From NCBI GenBank assembly GCA_027625915.1, contig JANTQA010000047.1:13702001-13766000 (forward strand): a stretch of DNA of 64,000 bases. Reading direction: 5' to 3'. The DNA comes from Anaeramoeba flamelloides. Lineage: Eukaryota > Metamonada > Anaeramoebidae. The notes under the pieces were generated by a model. The model was given only the letters and a program-made list of their open reading frames with translations. It did no database searches and was not told the origin of the DNA. This document shows, piece by piece, positions 26,107-38,600 of this stretch; position 1 is the stretch's first letter, and each line of letters opens with the position of its first letter. Made by a program: the position numbers and the translations under genes.

Positions 26107-29100
26107 TTGTGAAAAATTATATTTGAAATCAATATTCTTTTTTTTTATTTTTTATTTTATGTAATTTAATAAAATGTTATTTATCTTATTACTATCATTA
26201 TTATTATTTTTATGATTGAATTCATTAATATAGCGAACGAAAAAAATTTATCGAAAAGAGATCTATTGGGGTTGGCGAAATTCTTCTAGCCAATAAAAAT
26301 AAAGAGCTTACAGAAGGAGCTACGAGTAATTTTTTTATTATCATGAATTCAAAAATTTATACATCACCAGATAATACTGTTTTATGTGGTATTACAAGGA
26401 AACTAACAATCAAAGTTTGTAAAAAAATGGGAATGAAGATTATTTATAAAAATCCAAAAATTGACAAAATTGATCAATGGGAAGAAGCTTTTATAACAAG
26501 TTTGTTAATTTAATTTTATATTTTATTCTTATTCATTACACCATACTTTACAATATTTTTTATTTGTAATCCAAAATTTAAAAAAAAAAAAAAAACTCAA
26601 AACGAACAAAGTATTTCTTACAATTTAAGGACCATCTGTATATTATGATCGGTGAATATTATTTTTATGACTAACAACATATTTACCAACTTCAAGAATG
26701 TTAAGTCAAGATATCTTGTTAAAACTAAAAATACAGAGTTTTTTTTTTTTTATTATTTTTTGAAATTTTTGTAATTTAAGGTAAAATCATTTTTTACAAC
26801 CAAATCTGAAATTTACCTTGGAAAGGTTTGAAAATCAAAATCGAATTATATAAAAAGACTTCTATTTTATTTTAAAATACTCTAAGGCTTAGTGTATGAG
26901 TATTAATACACTTTAAAATAAAGGAGACAGTTTATGTCATAAGTATAAAAAAAAATTGCGTTTTAAGGGATCAGTCTTCTACGACAACAAGGCAAATTTT
27001 TAAAACATGTTATTGATGATATTATCTACTTACAAATTTTGTATATGCCAAGTGTCAAAAAATGCTGATCAACAAGAAACGTAAAAACGAATATTTTTTT
27101 AGTTAGATCAATTTTTTTTTTTTCCATTTTTTCTGAAAAAGAAAACTATTAAATTCATTTCATTTCTCACATTACAACAAATTTTTACCCCCTTTATTGT
27201 CATTTTGATCATTATTATTTAATAACGAGTCTTTGTTACCAGTAATATTAATAAAAGAATTTTCTTTTCATTTTGAGATAATTCTTTTGGTTAACCCAAA
27301 AATTGATTTATTCAACTGATTGAAAAATATTTATATTTATTTCAGAAGTATAGTTATCACTATTATTTTTTGAAACTCATTTCCACATTTTACTTGGAAA
27401 TTGTGTTTTTTTTTAAAGCTAAAATTCAATTTTTCAAAATATAATTTTCTTCAAGACATTTCAAAATTTGGTAATTTTATATTCAAAATCATTTTTTTTC
27501 TGACAAAAATGATTTAAATTGTTATAAGGGTTCTTATGAATAAGAACAAACAATTTGTCAAAAAATTTTTAAAATTGAAAATTCTTTTTTGCAATTTTTT
27601 TTCATTTTTTGGAAACCAGAAAACAACTTTTTAATAAACAATAAAGAATAAATTTTTTTTTGTATAATAGATCTCAATTTAATTGAGAAGCTGTTGTTAA
27701 GCTTCTATCAAATATTCATTTATTTAATCAACTATTCCTAAATTAATTTTATTGACTGATATTTGAATTGAAATATTAAATATTAAATACAATAACTAAA
27801 TAAATAATTTTCTTTCGAAATCAAGACTTTCCAACATAAAAAGAAAAATATGTTTTCCCATTTTCAAGAATTAACTTAATTGTTAATAAAAATTATAGGT
27901 TACTTTTTTTTATTTTATATTGGAAACATGTGAATTTTGGATTTCAAAAAAGAGACTCAAATTAATAAATTGTTTAGATGAGGCTAACTCATCCATTTCA
28001 TAAGTTGAAACACAAATTACAAAAAAAATTTTTTTGAGATCTTGAAAAGATTTCATTTTATTTTTAAAAAATACTACTCCCTTAAATATAATTTGTTTTG
28101 TTTGAGAATTTCCTAATTTTTTTATCTTTAAATGTTTTTACCATTCCCAAAAAATGTTAAATGTGAAAAAAATGTCAAATCGATTTGGATTTGAAAATAA
28201 AAGATTTGGCGATGTCTGTGTTAAACAACGATAAAGCTTTAAAAATCTTGATTAATTTTATCAAATCACAATATTTTAGAAAATTGCGATAATTAATAAA
28301 ATTGCGAAATTACAAAAAATCGTGATATTCTATAAAATCACGATAATTGTCTAAAAAATCTGATAACTAAAAAAATATTGTGATAAAATATTAATGTCGA
28401 TAAAATAGTTGATGAATTTTAGGGCGAATTCAGTGATGTTTTTAAAAAGGAAAATTTCTATTTGATCAAAAAAACAGATTATGTTAAGGGACTAGTCTAT
28501 ATTAAATTTTTTTAGGTAAATTTAAGAGAGATTTAGAATTTTTTTTGCCAATTACTTAGATTTGAAATCAAAGTAAAAAACTTCTTAGTATAGTAATGAA
28601 ATCTCGATAAATGACATTCATTAAATTTAGTTATTGTTTTTATAGAAATAAAAAATTTTTCCTTTTTTTCACTTTTTTGAAAGTTGCTTTTTTTCAACTT
28701 TTCGCAAAAATACAAAAAATAAAAAAAAATATGATCAAGAAAGCAAAACCTTGCTATGTTTGTGGAAGGCCTACAAAAAATAGTTTGAAAAATAAACCTG
28801 AAAAGGTTTTTTTGGATTTGCATGAAAAAACAGTTTGATTCGAAAAAAATATACAATATATGCTTTACTCTTAATAAAAGATTTTCTTTTTTTTCTTGTA
28901 CCATTCTTTTTTTTCATGAATCTACTTTTTGAGTTTACATTCTTTTGTTTTTGTTGAATTTGAAGTTTTTTTAAGTGTTCCCAAATTATCATTCCAAAAG
29001 TTTTTGTCAGAGTCAAAAAAAATCAAAGAAAAGAATAAGAACTATTTTTTTAAAAAGTAATTATTGATAAAACAAATTGAGTTCTTTATAGAGTCAAGTT

Positions 29101-30672
29101 GGATGAACAGAAGTGAAAGAGAAAATATTCACTAGTTTTAAATTATTTTTTCGTTTTTAAAAATGAGAATAAATATTATTTTTGAGAAAATAATTAAATC
29201 CAAAATTAATCAAAAAATTCTCATCCATTTTACATCTTTTTTTTAAAAAAAATTTTTAAAAGTCACTTTTTTTGACAGAATTGTAAAATTTTAAAAAAAC
29301 AAGAATTAAAAGTTCGAACATTGAAAAAACCTGTCTATTTTCAATTCTAAACATATTTCAAGATAAGGATTCCTTATTTAGTTATTGGTCAAAAAAAAAA
29401 TTAATAGAGACTAGTCCCTTAAAAAAAATAATTTTTTTTAAAAAACAACAAAAAAGATACTAAATTAAATCAAGTACCAGATCAAAATTTTTTTTGTATT
29501 TTGTTTTGATTTGGTTGACAGATTGATCGATCCTTTAGATCAACAGCAATAATAACAAAATGTAAAATCATAGTTTATCAGTCTTATAAACCTTTTTCTT
29601 CATTCATTTTCTAACACAATGATAAAGTACCAATCATGCACACGTTTTTTAAAGAATGTGTCATTTGGTTAAATCAATATTCTTTATTCTATGCAAGTTT
29701 AAATGAGATGAATAACTTCTCAAAAGCCTTTTCAATAACCTATCAGCATTATCACCGATTATTAAGAGTGTTTCGAAAATTTTTTTTTTATTCTTCTTCT
29801 TCTCATATCTTGGTATTGTTTAGAAAATTCAGCTAGAGTTTAAAAGTTTTTTTTTTTAATTTATTGCAAATAATCAGGAAAATTATACTTTCTTCTTTTT
29901 GATTATTTAACATGCCAAGATAAAATCTGCAATTAAAAAAAAACACATCTATTTTATTATAAATTTCAAGCACACTTTTCAGAATGGGATATTATTTGCT
30001 TGATCATAATATTCATAATGAATTTTTAGTCATGTATAAAAATATAAAAAATGAAAAGAAAAATTTTTTTAAATTTAAAAAAAATAATTTTTCTTTTTAT
30101 CAAGATTTTTATTTTTTTCCTCTATTTTGTTGATTCTATCATCATTTTATGATTTTTTTTGTGATAAAGTTGGATTAATCGAGATTTCTTCTTTTAACCG
30201 CGAATTTATTGCTAATATTATGATAATTCATGTTCTCATCAAAGCATCTACTTTTAAATCACCATATTTGGTATTAATAGGGATTTTATTAAATTTGTAA
30301 TTTTTTAATTATTTAATCGCGATTTTATAAAATTATCACGAATTTATTGTTAATATCATGATAATCCATGCTCCCATTAAAACCTCTAATATATTATTCT
30401 TATCGAATCTGGTGTTCTTTTTTATTATCTTGTAAAAACAATTGTTTTTTTAAATTTAACATTATTTTTTTTAAAAATCTCTTTAATAATTCTTAATAAA
30501 TAATAATTAAATAGGTTCATCTCGCCTAGTACTACCAATTGATTCAGTTCTTTATGAAAAAGAAGAAGGGCAATTAATCGAGAAAACTTTAGATTCTCCA
30601 AAAATAACTCGAAATATTCGTAGAAATTTAATAAAACAAATGGAAATTGAATCATATGTAATCGATTTGTAG
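23432..30672 (+). CDS. Class-IV PLP-dependent aminotransferase (BCAT / D-amino-acid transaminase-like), five exons
   Basis: Exons 23432-23537, 23675-23746, 23901-24240, 26234-26499, 30515-30672; GT-AG introns, matching phases, 942 nt or 313 residues, usual for fold-type IV enzymes. These use pyridoxal phosphate to move amino groups or cleave aminodeoxychorismate. Visible blocks: GVYSVARSVTTNSILLFESH and IDRL at the N-terminus; VQICGQARKQPNTKDTKWV, whose Lys167 is the likely PLP lysine; VGEILLANKN; TEGATSNFF with Glu200, 33 residues after Lys167, as in the family; ITRKLTIKV; and WEEAFITSSSRLVLPID across the last junction. Closest in style to the eukaryotic class-IV proteins of uncertain substrate seen in plants and protists. 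Introns 3 (1993 bp) and 4 (4015 bp) hold MITE C copy 1, a diverged repeat and the TTAA element. Exact substrate unknown. Confidence 0.92.
23824..23853. repeat. (AAAC)n microsatellite in aminotransferase intron 2
   Basis: About seven tandem AAAC units, 45 bp upstream of the exon 3 acceptor. Confidence 0.85.
24599..25075. mobile_element. MITE family C, copy 1 (aminotransferase intron 3)
   Basis: 477 bp between TA pairs (24597-24598, 25076-25077). Left end CAGTGGTTTAAATAACCCGT, right end the complement of CAGCGGTGTAAATAACCCAT; the inverted ends run about 55 bp, through the TTTTAACCCATTAC block. No ORF of note. The second copy is at 60545-61202. Confidence 0.85.
26075..26103. repeat. (TA)n microsatellite in aminotransferase intron 3
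   Basis: A run of about 14 TA units roughly 130 bp before exon 4. Confidence 0.9.
26660..26940. repeat. Diverged dispersed repeat G, copy 1 (intron 4)
   Basis: Matches 61930-62190 in the same orientation through ordered blocks: GTGAATATTA, ACTAACAACATATT, AAGATATCTTGTTAAAA-like, AAAATCATTTTTTACAA-like, ATTTACC-TG, GGTTTGAAAATCAAAAT. No boundaries defined. Confidence 0.4.
28488..29418. mobile_element. Possible TTAA-flanked inverted-repeat element (aminotransferase intron 4)
   Basis: 931 bp whose ends are inverted over about 30 bp: GGGACTAGTCTATATTAAAT at the left and the complement of GGGACTAGTCTCTATTAATT at the right. TTAA sits directly outside each end (28484-28487, 29419-29422), the target choice of piggyBac-type elements. 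A short plus-strand reading inside (about 28730-28835) has KPCYVCGRPTKN, one Cys pair, too little to call a transposase. Superfamily is unproved. Confidence 0.5.
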
Positions 30673-32690
30673 AAAGTAACAAAAAACTAACCATATAGAT
30701 AAATGAATCAAATTTGATTAATATGGTTTTAAAATATTATAACACAATTTTTCATTTAAACAAACCATATAAACATTACTATCATCATTAGTATCATTGA
30801 TATTGTTTGATTGTATTAGAAGAGGAAATAATTTGAATTGTTTTGAAATACAAAGACATATTATAAAATAAATTTATACCTATTATTATTATATAGAAAT
30901 GTAATTAAATAAAATTAAAAATAGTTTTTTTAATTAATCTTTTCAATTCATTTATTAATTATATCTTTGAAATTATTCAAAGATGTGTTTTTTTTTTCTT
31001 GTAAACGTTATATTTAAAAATAAATAAAATATGTGTTAATTGTGATACTATTTTAGAAAATATATTTTTTTAAAAAAATATAAAAAATAATGAAATAAAA
31101 TTTTCTTTAGAACAAAAAGCCAATAGAAATTATCACACATTTTAGATATATGTATTTTTAAAAATACCAATAAATAATAACTTTATAAAAACATTTTAAA
31201 GAATATTTTTACTCTGTATTAAATACTGTTGTCATCTGAAAATTATGTAGGCGAATTTATATCTCAGTTTGAGAATATTTTTAAAAGTAATTTTTAGTTT
31301 GATGCTGAAAAGTTGTTTGGCAAATCGGATTTTTTGGAAAAAAAAACATAAAATATAAATTTCATCATATTTAATTGAAATAATTCTTTGAAGTGAATAA
31401 AGTTTACAGTTTAATTTAAAACATGATAAACCCCAATTCAAAATTTTTAACTCACTAAAAATCAATTTTTAAAAAAAAAATCTTATTTAATCAATTCAAA
31501 AAGAAATACCAAATTAGAACCATTTACTAATTGGAATTTTAACACTTGTTTATAAATTACAATACTCACAAAACAATAAAATAAAGAATTATCAATACAA
31601 ATAAATTAAGGATATGTTAAAAATTTTGGAGATAGCAAAACAAAAAAATGGATTGATAAATATATTTAGATTCTATTAGGAATATTGATCGATCAATGGT
31701 TAGAGATGATCAAATAATTTTATTTGAGTTCTTCTATTTTGAACAACTCAACTTTGACCTAATATCAATCTTTGAAAACATTTTGATCGAAAAAAACATG
31801 TTAGGTAATTCAAAAAACCAAATGAAAACAAAAAACCCAAAGATGAAAAAATGATTTTCATATTTTACAAAAATCATGATTATTTCCAATTTGAATGAAA
31901 TTCTATTATTGTGATTGTTTGAAAATTTTATCCAAAGTGTAGTAGGGAAAATTTGTGTAATGTTAAAATGATAAAGAAAGAAAAACAAAATTCTTATTCA
32001 TATTGAATTGAAAGTAAAATGAAAAAGACTTATAGGAATTTTTGTTCCAATAATCAATTTTTGATGATTTTAATTGATTTATTACTTTTTTTTTTTTAAT
32101 AAGAATATTTTCCAAAGCGTTGTTACTAACAGTTTTAATTAACATAGAGATGGTTTGGCAAATAAAAGATTATTAAACAATCTTTTTTCCTATTTTAAGG
32201 AACTTAATCTTTCATCGATCGAAAATAAATCAAAAGAAAAAAGCACAATTTCTTAAGCAAATTTTCGGGAATAAATTAATACAACTTAATTAACTTTAAT
32301 GGTTGGTTTGGTATTCCAAAATTCACTTGCCTTGTATCACAAAACTGATTGAAGTGTTCAGTCAGAAAACTAATCAGGTTAACAACGAAATTTGTGTAGT
32401 GAATTGGAAAAAAATCAGTGTAATGTTCTGAAGCACAAATTCATCAATTTTCTCATCAACCCTTCACAATTAAATTTAAAGTCACTCAGCTTTTAAAAAA
32501 AGAAAAAAAAAATAAAGGAAAAAATCGACTTGTGTTGAACACAGAACTGATTGTTTAAAAAGATGAATATTATAAAATAGGTAAAAATTAATCAAAGAAA
32601 ATAATTTATTTTTTAACTTTTTTATCTTTTTCAAACCCAATTTCTTTTTTCACAACAAGAAAAGAATAAAAAAATCAAACAGAAAACAAA
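30673..32690. other. Intergenic, no gene seen
   Basis: A/T-rich DNA between the aminotransferase stop and the NT-C2/DIL gene. Only chance ORFs of under 85 codons. The last 100 bp before the next ATG is T-rich then A-rich, a likely 5' leader. Confidence 0.55.
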
Positions 32691-35600
32691 ATGTCCAAAC
32701 TTCGTCATTTACGAAAAACAAATATCAAAACAACATTTCGTTTTGCTTTAATTTTAGTTTCGGATCTAATGATTAAAGACAACCTTGTTTATTTAAAATA
32801 TAAGCGAGGGAGCAAAACGGGAACCACACGAAAGGTGTATGCAAACGAAATGAATTATGCAAGGTTTTATGAAGAGCGAGCGATCAATTGTACCTTTTTT
32901 GAAAACAAGAAAAAAAAAGGTGTATTTGATCGAAAGATCTTGACTGTATCCTTAAAAGTTGTTGGGCAAAATACAAGGAATTCGAAAAAAAAAAATAAAG
33001 AGTCAACCATTGGGCGAGTCAGTGTTGACATTTCCAAATTTATCAACCAACCAGAGCCTAGTTTAAATATGTACAAGTTTAATTTGCCAAAGTCGAGTAG
33101 CAAAAAATATACAATCACTCCTTTTATCTTAATGTGCTTCCAAGTGAGCGAACAGAAAACCCGCCAGAGGTTAACTCCACTGTTAATGAACGAACACATT
33201 AAAGAAAAGTTACTTTTGTATCTTCAAAATTTAGAAAATAGAGGACAAACAAATCAGAATGATCAAAAACAAACAAACCAAAATGAATCCAAAACTGTTT
33301 ATAAAGAATATACAGATTTCACTGATTTCACCGCTGTTAGTGGTTCTGATTCAGACATTGTGGCAGATGAAGGGATTGCTTTTGATGAGAATTTTATGAG
33401 GACTTTATCAAATAATGATAAATTAAAAATTGTTCAGAATCAAATCAAACTCAATAAAAAGGTGGGAGATTCGCCAAAAAATAGGTACCGAGGAAACCAA
33501 GAGAAAAAAAGTGAAGAAAAGGAAAAAGATAACAAAAAAGAAGAAGAAGAAGAAAAAGAAAACGAAAAAGAAAATACAAAAGAAGAAAAAGAAAAAAAAA
33601 TTAAAGAAATTAAAAAAAAAATAGTGTATAAAAAAAAAAGAAAACAACGAAACACACAAAAGTTGGTCCAAGTCCTAAAAAAAAAACAAGAACTAACTAA
33701 ATTAAAAACCAGATTAATAAATCAAAAAAATAAGCTTAAAAAAAGAAAACAAACGATTATTAAATATAAATTATTGAATAAAACAAAATTGAAAAAAGCG
33801 AGAAAAAAATATGAAGACTCCAAAAAAAAATTAGAAGATCCCTTTCAAAGATGGACGGTTTTAATAGAAACTAAAAAAGATCAATTAAAAAATGTTAAAA
33901 AGCAATTAAAAAATTTGAAACGATCTGAAATTAAAAAAAACGAAACATTTAATAACTGTTTACAAGAAATTGAATCAAAAGAAGAAAAAGAAAACGAAGA
34001 AAAAGAAAACGAAGAAAAAGAAAATGAAGAAAAAGAAAACGAGGAAAAAGAAAAAGAAAACAAAGAAAAAGAGAGCGAAGAAAAAGATCAAGATCAAGAA
34101 GAAGAAAAAGAAGAAAAAAGCAAAAAAATAGATGACAAAGAAGAGGGAATTAGAATTGAAGAAATCAAAAAATTCAAAAAGGAAATTGAAAGAAAAACTG
34201 ATCAAACAAAAGTCAAGGAAAAACAATTAATTAAAGAATTAGAGAAAATTATCAAGATTATTGAACAATTAAAAATAATTAATACTGAAAAAAATGCATT
34301 AAAAATTGAAATTGGAAAAAACGATGAGGAAAAAAAGAAATTAAATAGCAAAAAGAAATTATATGAAAAAAAATTAAAAGAGTTCCAAATATTACAAAAG
34401 CAAAAACAGGATAGTGAAAAAAACCAAAAAATTTCAAGAATCAAAGTCGAGTCTGAAGAAAATATTAACCAAAAGAAAGAAGCAATCAAAAAATTAAAAA
34501 AAAGAAAAAAAACGATTTTAGAAGAATTAGGATCAATAAACCAAGAAAAGGAAAAATTTCCAAAAAAAGAAGAAAAGCTTAATCAAAATATCAAAAAATG
34601 TGAAGAAAAAATTGGGAAAATTCAAGAACTCAAAGAAAAAAATCAAAACAAAAAAGATCAATTAAATACACAGAAAATTGAAATTATTCAAAAGGGGAAG
34701 GAAAAATTATTAGAAGCCTTTCAAAAGCAGTTAACACAGAGAGAAAAGAAAAGCAACCAAACAATACATTTGAAAAAAGAGTTAATTGCAAAAAAAGTCA
34801 ATGAGCAAAAGGAGATTGAAAAAAAAAAAATTGGTGTTAATCAAAAAATTCTTGAAATAAACGAGTATTTGAATAATGATTTAAAAGAGAGGGAAAAGGA
34901 AATAAAGGAAGATCAAAAAAAAATAACGGAATTAGAATTAACATTAAAAAGGCAACAAGAAGAATATAATAAGGAAAGAGAAGATCAAAAGGAAGATCAA
35001 AAAAGGAAATTTTTAATTGAAATTAAAAAGCAAAGGGAAAAAGACATTGAAGTGAAAAAGGCCCAAATTTCGAAAAAAAATGAATTATTACAAAAATTAA
35101 GCAATGAAATCGAAGTTGATTTAAAGGAAAAAAAAACCAATTTGATTCAAATTAAAAAAGACATATTGACACAGCAATTAGAAACGATTCAAAAAGAAGA
35201 AGAATCAATAAAGGGCAAAGAGAAGGAAGTTACAGAATTAAAAGAATATAAAAATGAACAACAAAGTAAAAAAGATGATCTAAAAAGGCAATATTTAGAG
35301 ATATTAACAAATAATTTGGCAACAGAAGAGAAGAAAAAAACAGAAAGGATTGCAAAGCTCAAGGAATCTAATAAAAAAATAAATGGTCAATTGATCGAAA
35401 TGAAGGGAGAAAGGCAAAGGATAAATAATGATTTAGAATCAATTAATCAGCAAAAAACCCTTTTACAAAGGAAAGAAGAATATTATTTAAATGAAAAGAA
35501 CAAATTAAAGGAATTGGAAATGAAAAATAAAGAAAGAAGGATTGAGTTTCAAAATTTGAAAATCAAAATAACCGAAAACGAACAAAATACATTTAGGGAA

Positions 35601-38600
35601 AAATACAATGAACAATTAAATAGATTGATCAAAGAAAAGAAGGAGCAAATTGGTGAAAAGAAATTGAAATCCAAGGTGTATAGAAGGAAATTAAATATGA
35701 TATTAAAACAGAGGGGGGATTTAGAAGATTTGAAAGGAGAAATTGAAGAAAATAATAGTAATTTAAAAATTGAAAAGGAAGAGCTGTCATTTAATAAAGA
35801 AGAAGTAAAAATCATCAAAGAAAATTTAATTAAAAAGCAACAAGAAAAAGAAAAGATCAAAGAGCAATTAATCAACGAATATGAAAAGCAAAATAAAAAA
35901 TTAGCCATCAGAAAAAAATTGGAAAAAAAAAAAGAATATAGGAAAAAATTAAAAATAGTAATTGAAAAATTACCAATGACAAAAAACAATCTTTTAAATA
36001 GTTTACAAAGATATGAAAATAAACTAGAATTGTTAATGAAACAAGAAGAGGAAATTAAGGCAAGAAGAAATCAATTTCTGGAAATGAGGGAGGAATATTT
36101 GAACAAAAAGGAAATAATAATTAATTTGAAAAGGCAAAATGAGGAATTGGAAAAAAGAGAGTTATATGACCAATTGAACAAAAAAAGACAAAAATTAGAA
36201 AAGAAACTCAAAAAAAGGGGGAAAGAGAAAAACAAAAGGGAATTAGAATATGAAGAATTAATAAAAAGATTCCAACAATTAAAAGACGAGAAAAATGAAT
36301 TAAAATTGTTTCAAAAAAAAAACCAGGAAATGAAAAGGAAAATAACGAAAAGAGAAGAAGACTTCTCCATTTTAAAAGAATTTCTTGAAAAAATGAATAT
36401 CAAAAAAAAGAAAACAATTGATAAATTATTGAAAAAATTGCTTGAGCAAGAAAAAAAATTAAAAGAGAAAAAAAAAATTGCAGTCAAAACACGAAAAAAT
36501 GAAAAATTAAAAAAAGAATTAATAATGATAACTAATCAAAAAAAAGAAATACACAAGAAATTAAATAAATCAAGTGAAGAAAACAAAAAAAATCAAAAAA
36601 GAAAAAGCAAACAATTTAAAATTCGAAGCCAACTAATAAATACTTTAGAATTAAAATTAAAACAACAAAAAAAAAAAATTGAAGAAATCAAATTAAAAAA
36701 AATTGAATTCAATAATTTGAAATTATTAAAAAGAGCTAGAATTGAAAAAGAAAAAATAATTAAAGAAAAAAAAAATAAATTAAAGATCTCAAAAAATAAA
36801 CAAAAAATTTGTAAAAAAGAATTACAAGAATTATTATTAGTTAAAACAGAGAATTATAAAGCTGCCATCGTATTATCAAAATTGAAAAAGAAATTTGATG
36901 GAATTGAAAAGGAAATTAATTTAAAAAAATTGAAAATCAAAAAAATGGAAAAGGAATTAACAAAGAAATTACAAAAAAAGGAATTAATCAAATTAAAATT
37001 ATTAAAAATATTAAATAATGAAAAGAATAATTTGAATCGAGATCAAAAAAAGTTAACCAAATTAAAAAATAGCCAAAAGTCGAATGAAAAAAAATTAAAA
37101 TTGTTATTGACCCATAAAAAGGAATTATCAAAATTGGAAAAAATTGCCAAAAAAATTGAAAGGGGCTTTAAAAAAAAAAAAATTCAATTAAACAACGAAA
37201 GAAAAAATTATCAAGCAAAATCTTTACAATCTTTAAAAATCAAAAAATCATTAAAATCTTTAAAAATTGAAATGGAAAAGAAGAAAAAAAAAAAGAAGAA
37301 AAAGGAAAAAAATATCATTAAACAGCAAATAAAGCAATTAACAAAAATTAGATTGACTGATGAAAATCAGTATTCTAATTCTAATTCAACAGATAGAAGA
37401 AAAAATAAAAATAAAAGGCAAAAAGAGGGGGAGAAGAAGAATGGGGATGGGAATAAGAATGAAAATAAAAATGAAAATTTAAAACAAGATTTAGATTATT
37501 ATTTGGATCATAAAGAATTTGAAAAAATTGAAAAGGATAAAGACGAAATTTATGAAAATAGCAAATTAAGGAAAAACGAAAAAAAAATTATTCAAAATAA
37601 TATTAATAATATTAAAAAGAATTTAATATTAATTAAAAAAAATACCCTTAATAACAATAATTTAAAAGAATCTTTGAAAATCGACCAAATAAAATTAAAA
37701 ATTAATTGGTTAATAGAAAAATTTATATTATTTCCTCAAATGTATTTAAATATAGATTTGTCTTCTCAAGAAAATAGTGGCATTGGTAGTAGTAACGATG
37801 GTGGCAGTGGTAATCATGATTTGCCAATTAAATATATTATTAAATATTTTGACCAAAATAATTTATTTCAATCCAAATATAAAAATTGTTTATTGATTTT
37901 AATCCAAAATTTGAATTCTTTAATTGATTTTTATCAAAATAATAGACAAATCATGATTTGGTATTTAAGAAATATCTCTATTTCAATTAATTTATTAATT
38001 GAAGTTTTTTTTAAAAAATTTCCAAATTCTAATGATTTAGATTTTGTAAAAAATATTCAAAATTATAAATTATTTAATGAAAATTATATTGAAAAGGAAA
38101 AGGAAAAGGAAAAGGAAAAGGAAAAGGTGAAGAGGAAGGAAAATGAAAAGGAAAAAGAAAATGAAAATGAAAAGGAAAAGGGAAAAGAAAAAGGAAATGA
38201 AAAGAAAAAGGGAAAAAAAAAAGAAAAAGAAAAAGAAAAGGAAAAGGAAAGAGAAAAGGAAAAGGAAAAGGAAAAGGAAAGGGAAAATGAAAATGAAAAG
38301 GAAAAAAAAATTAATAAAGAAAAAGACAACGAATTTATAACTAAAAAGCAAAATGAAAATACAGAAAAGAAGAATAAAATGAATGAAAAAAATGAAAATA
38401 AAGAAAATGATGATAATAAAAATTTATTAATTTTTTTCTTATCAAAATTTACAAAATTATTTGAGCATGTTTATAATATAATTATAGACTCAGCTTGTTC
38501 GTATTTAGAACCTAGATTAATTCGAGCCTTTTTACAAACAAATAAAGTCCAAGTCAAAGTAGTTACAAAAAAATCTTATAATGTTAATCCAAAAATTAAA

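Noticed and set aside
28533-29016. Overlapping ORFs on both strands within the TTAA-flanked element, including one with a CYVCG pair
   Set aside because: Too short and with only one Cys pair; not enough to claim a transposase or zinc-finger gene.
33423-38351. Many Phe/Ser/Leu-rich minus-strand ORFs beneath the giant coiled-coil gene and similar ones at 45192-45640
   Set aside because: They are antisense readings of Lys/Glu-rich repeats (GAAAAA on one strand, TTTTTC on the other).
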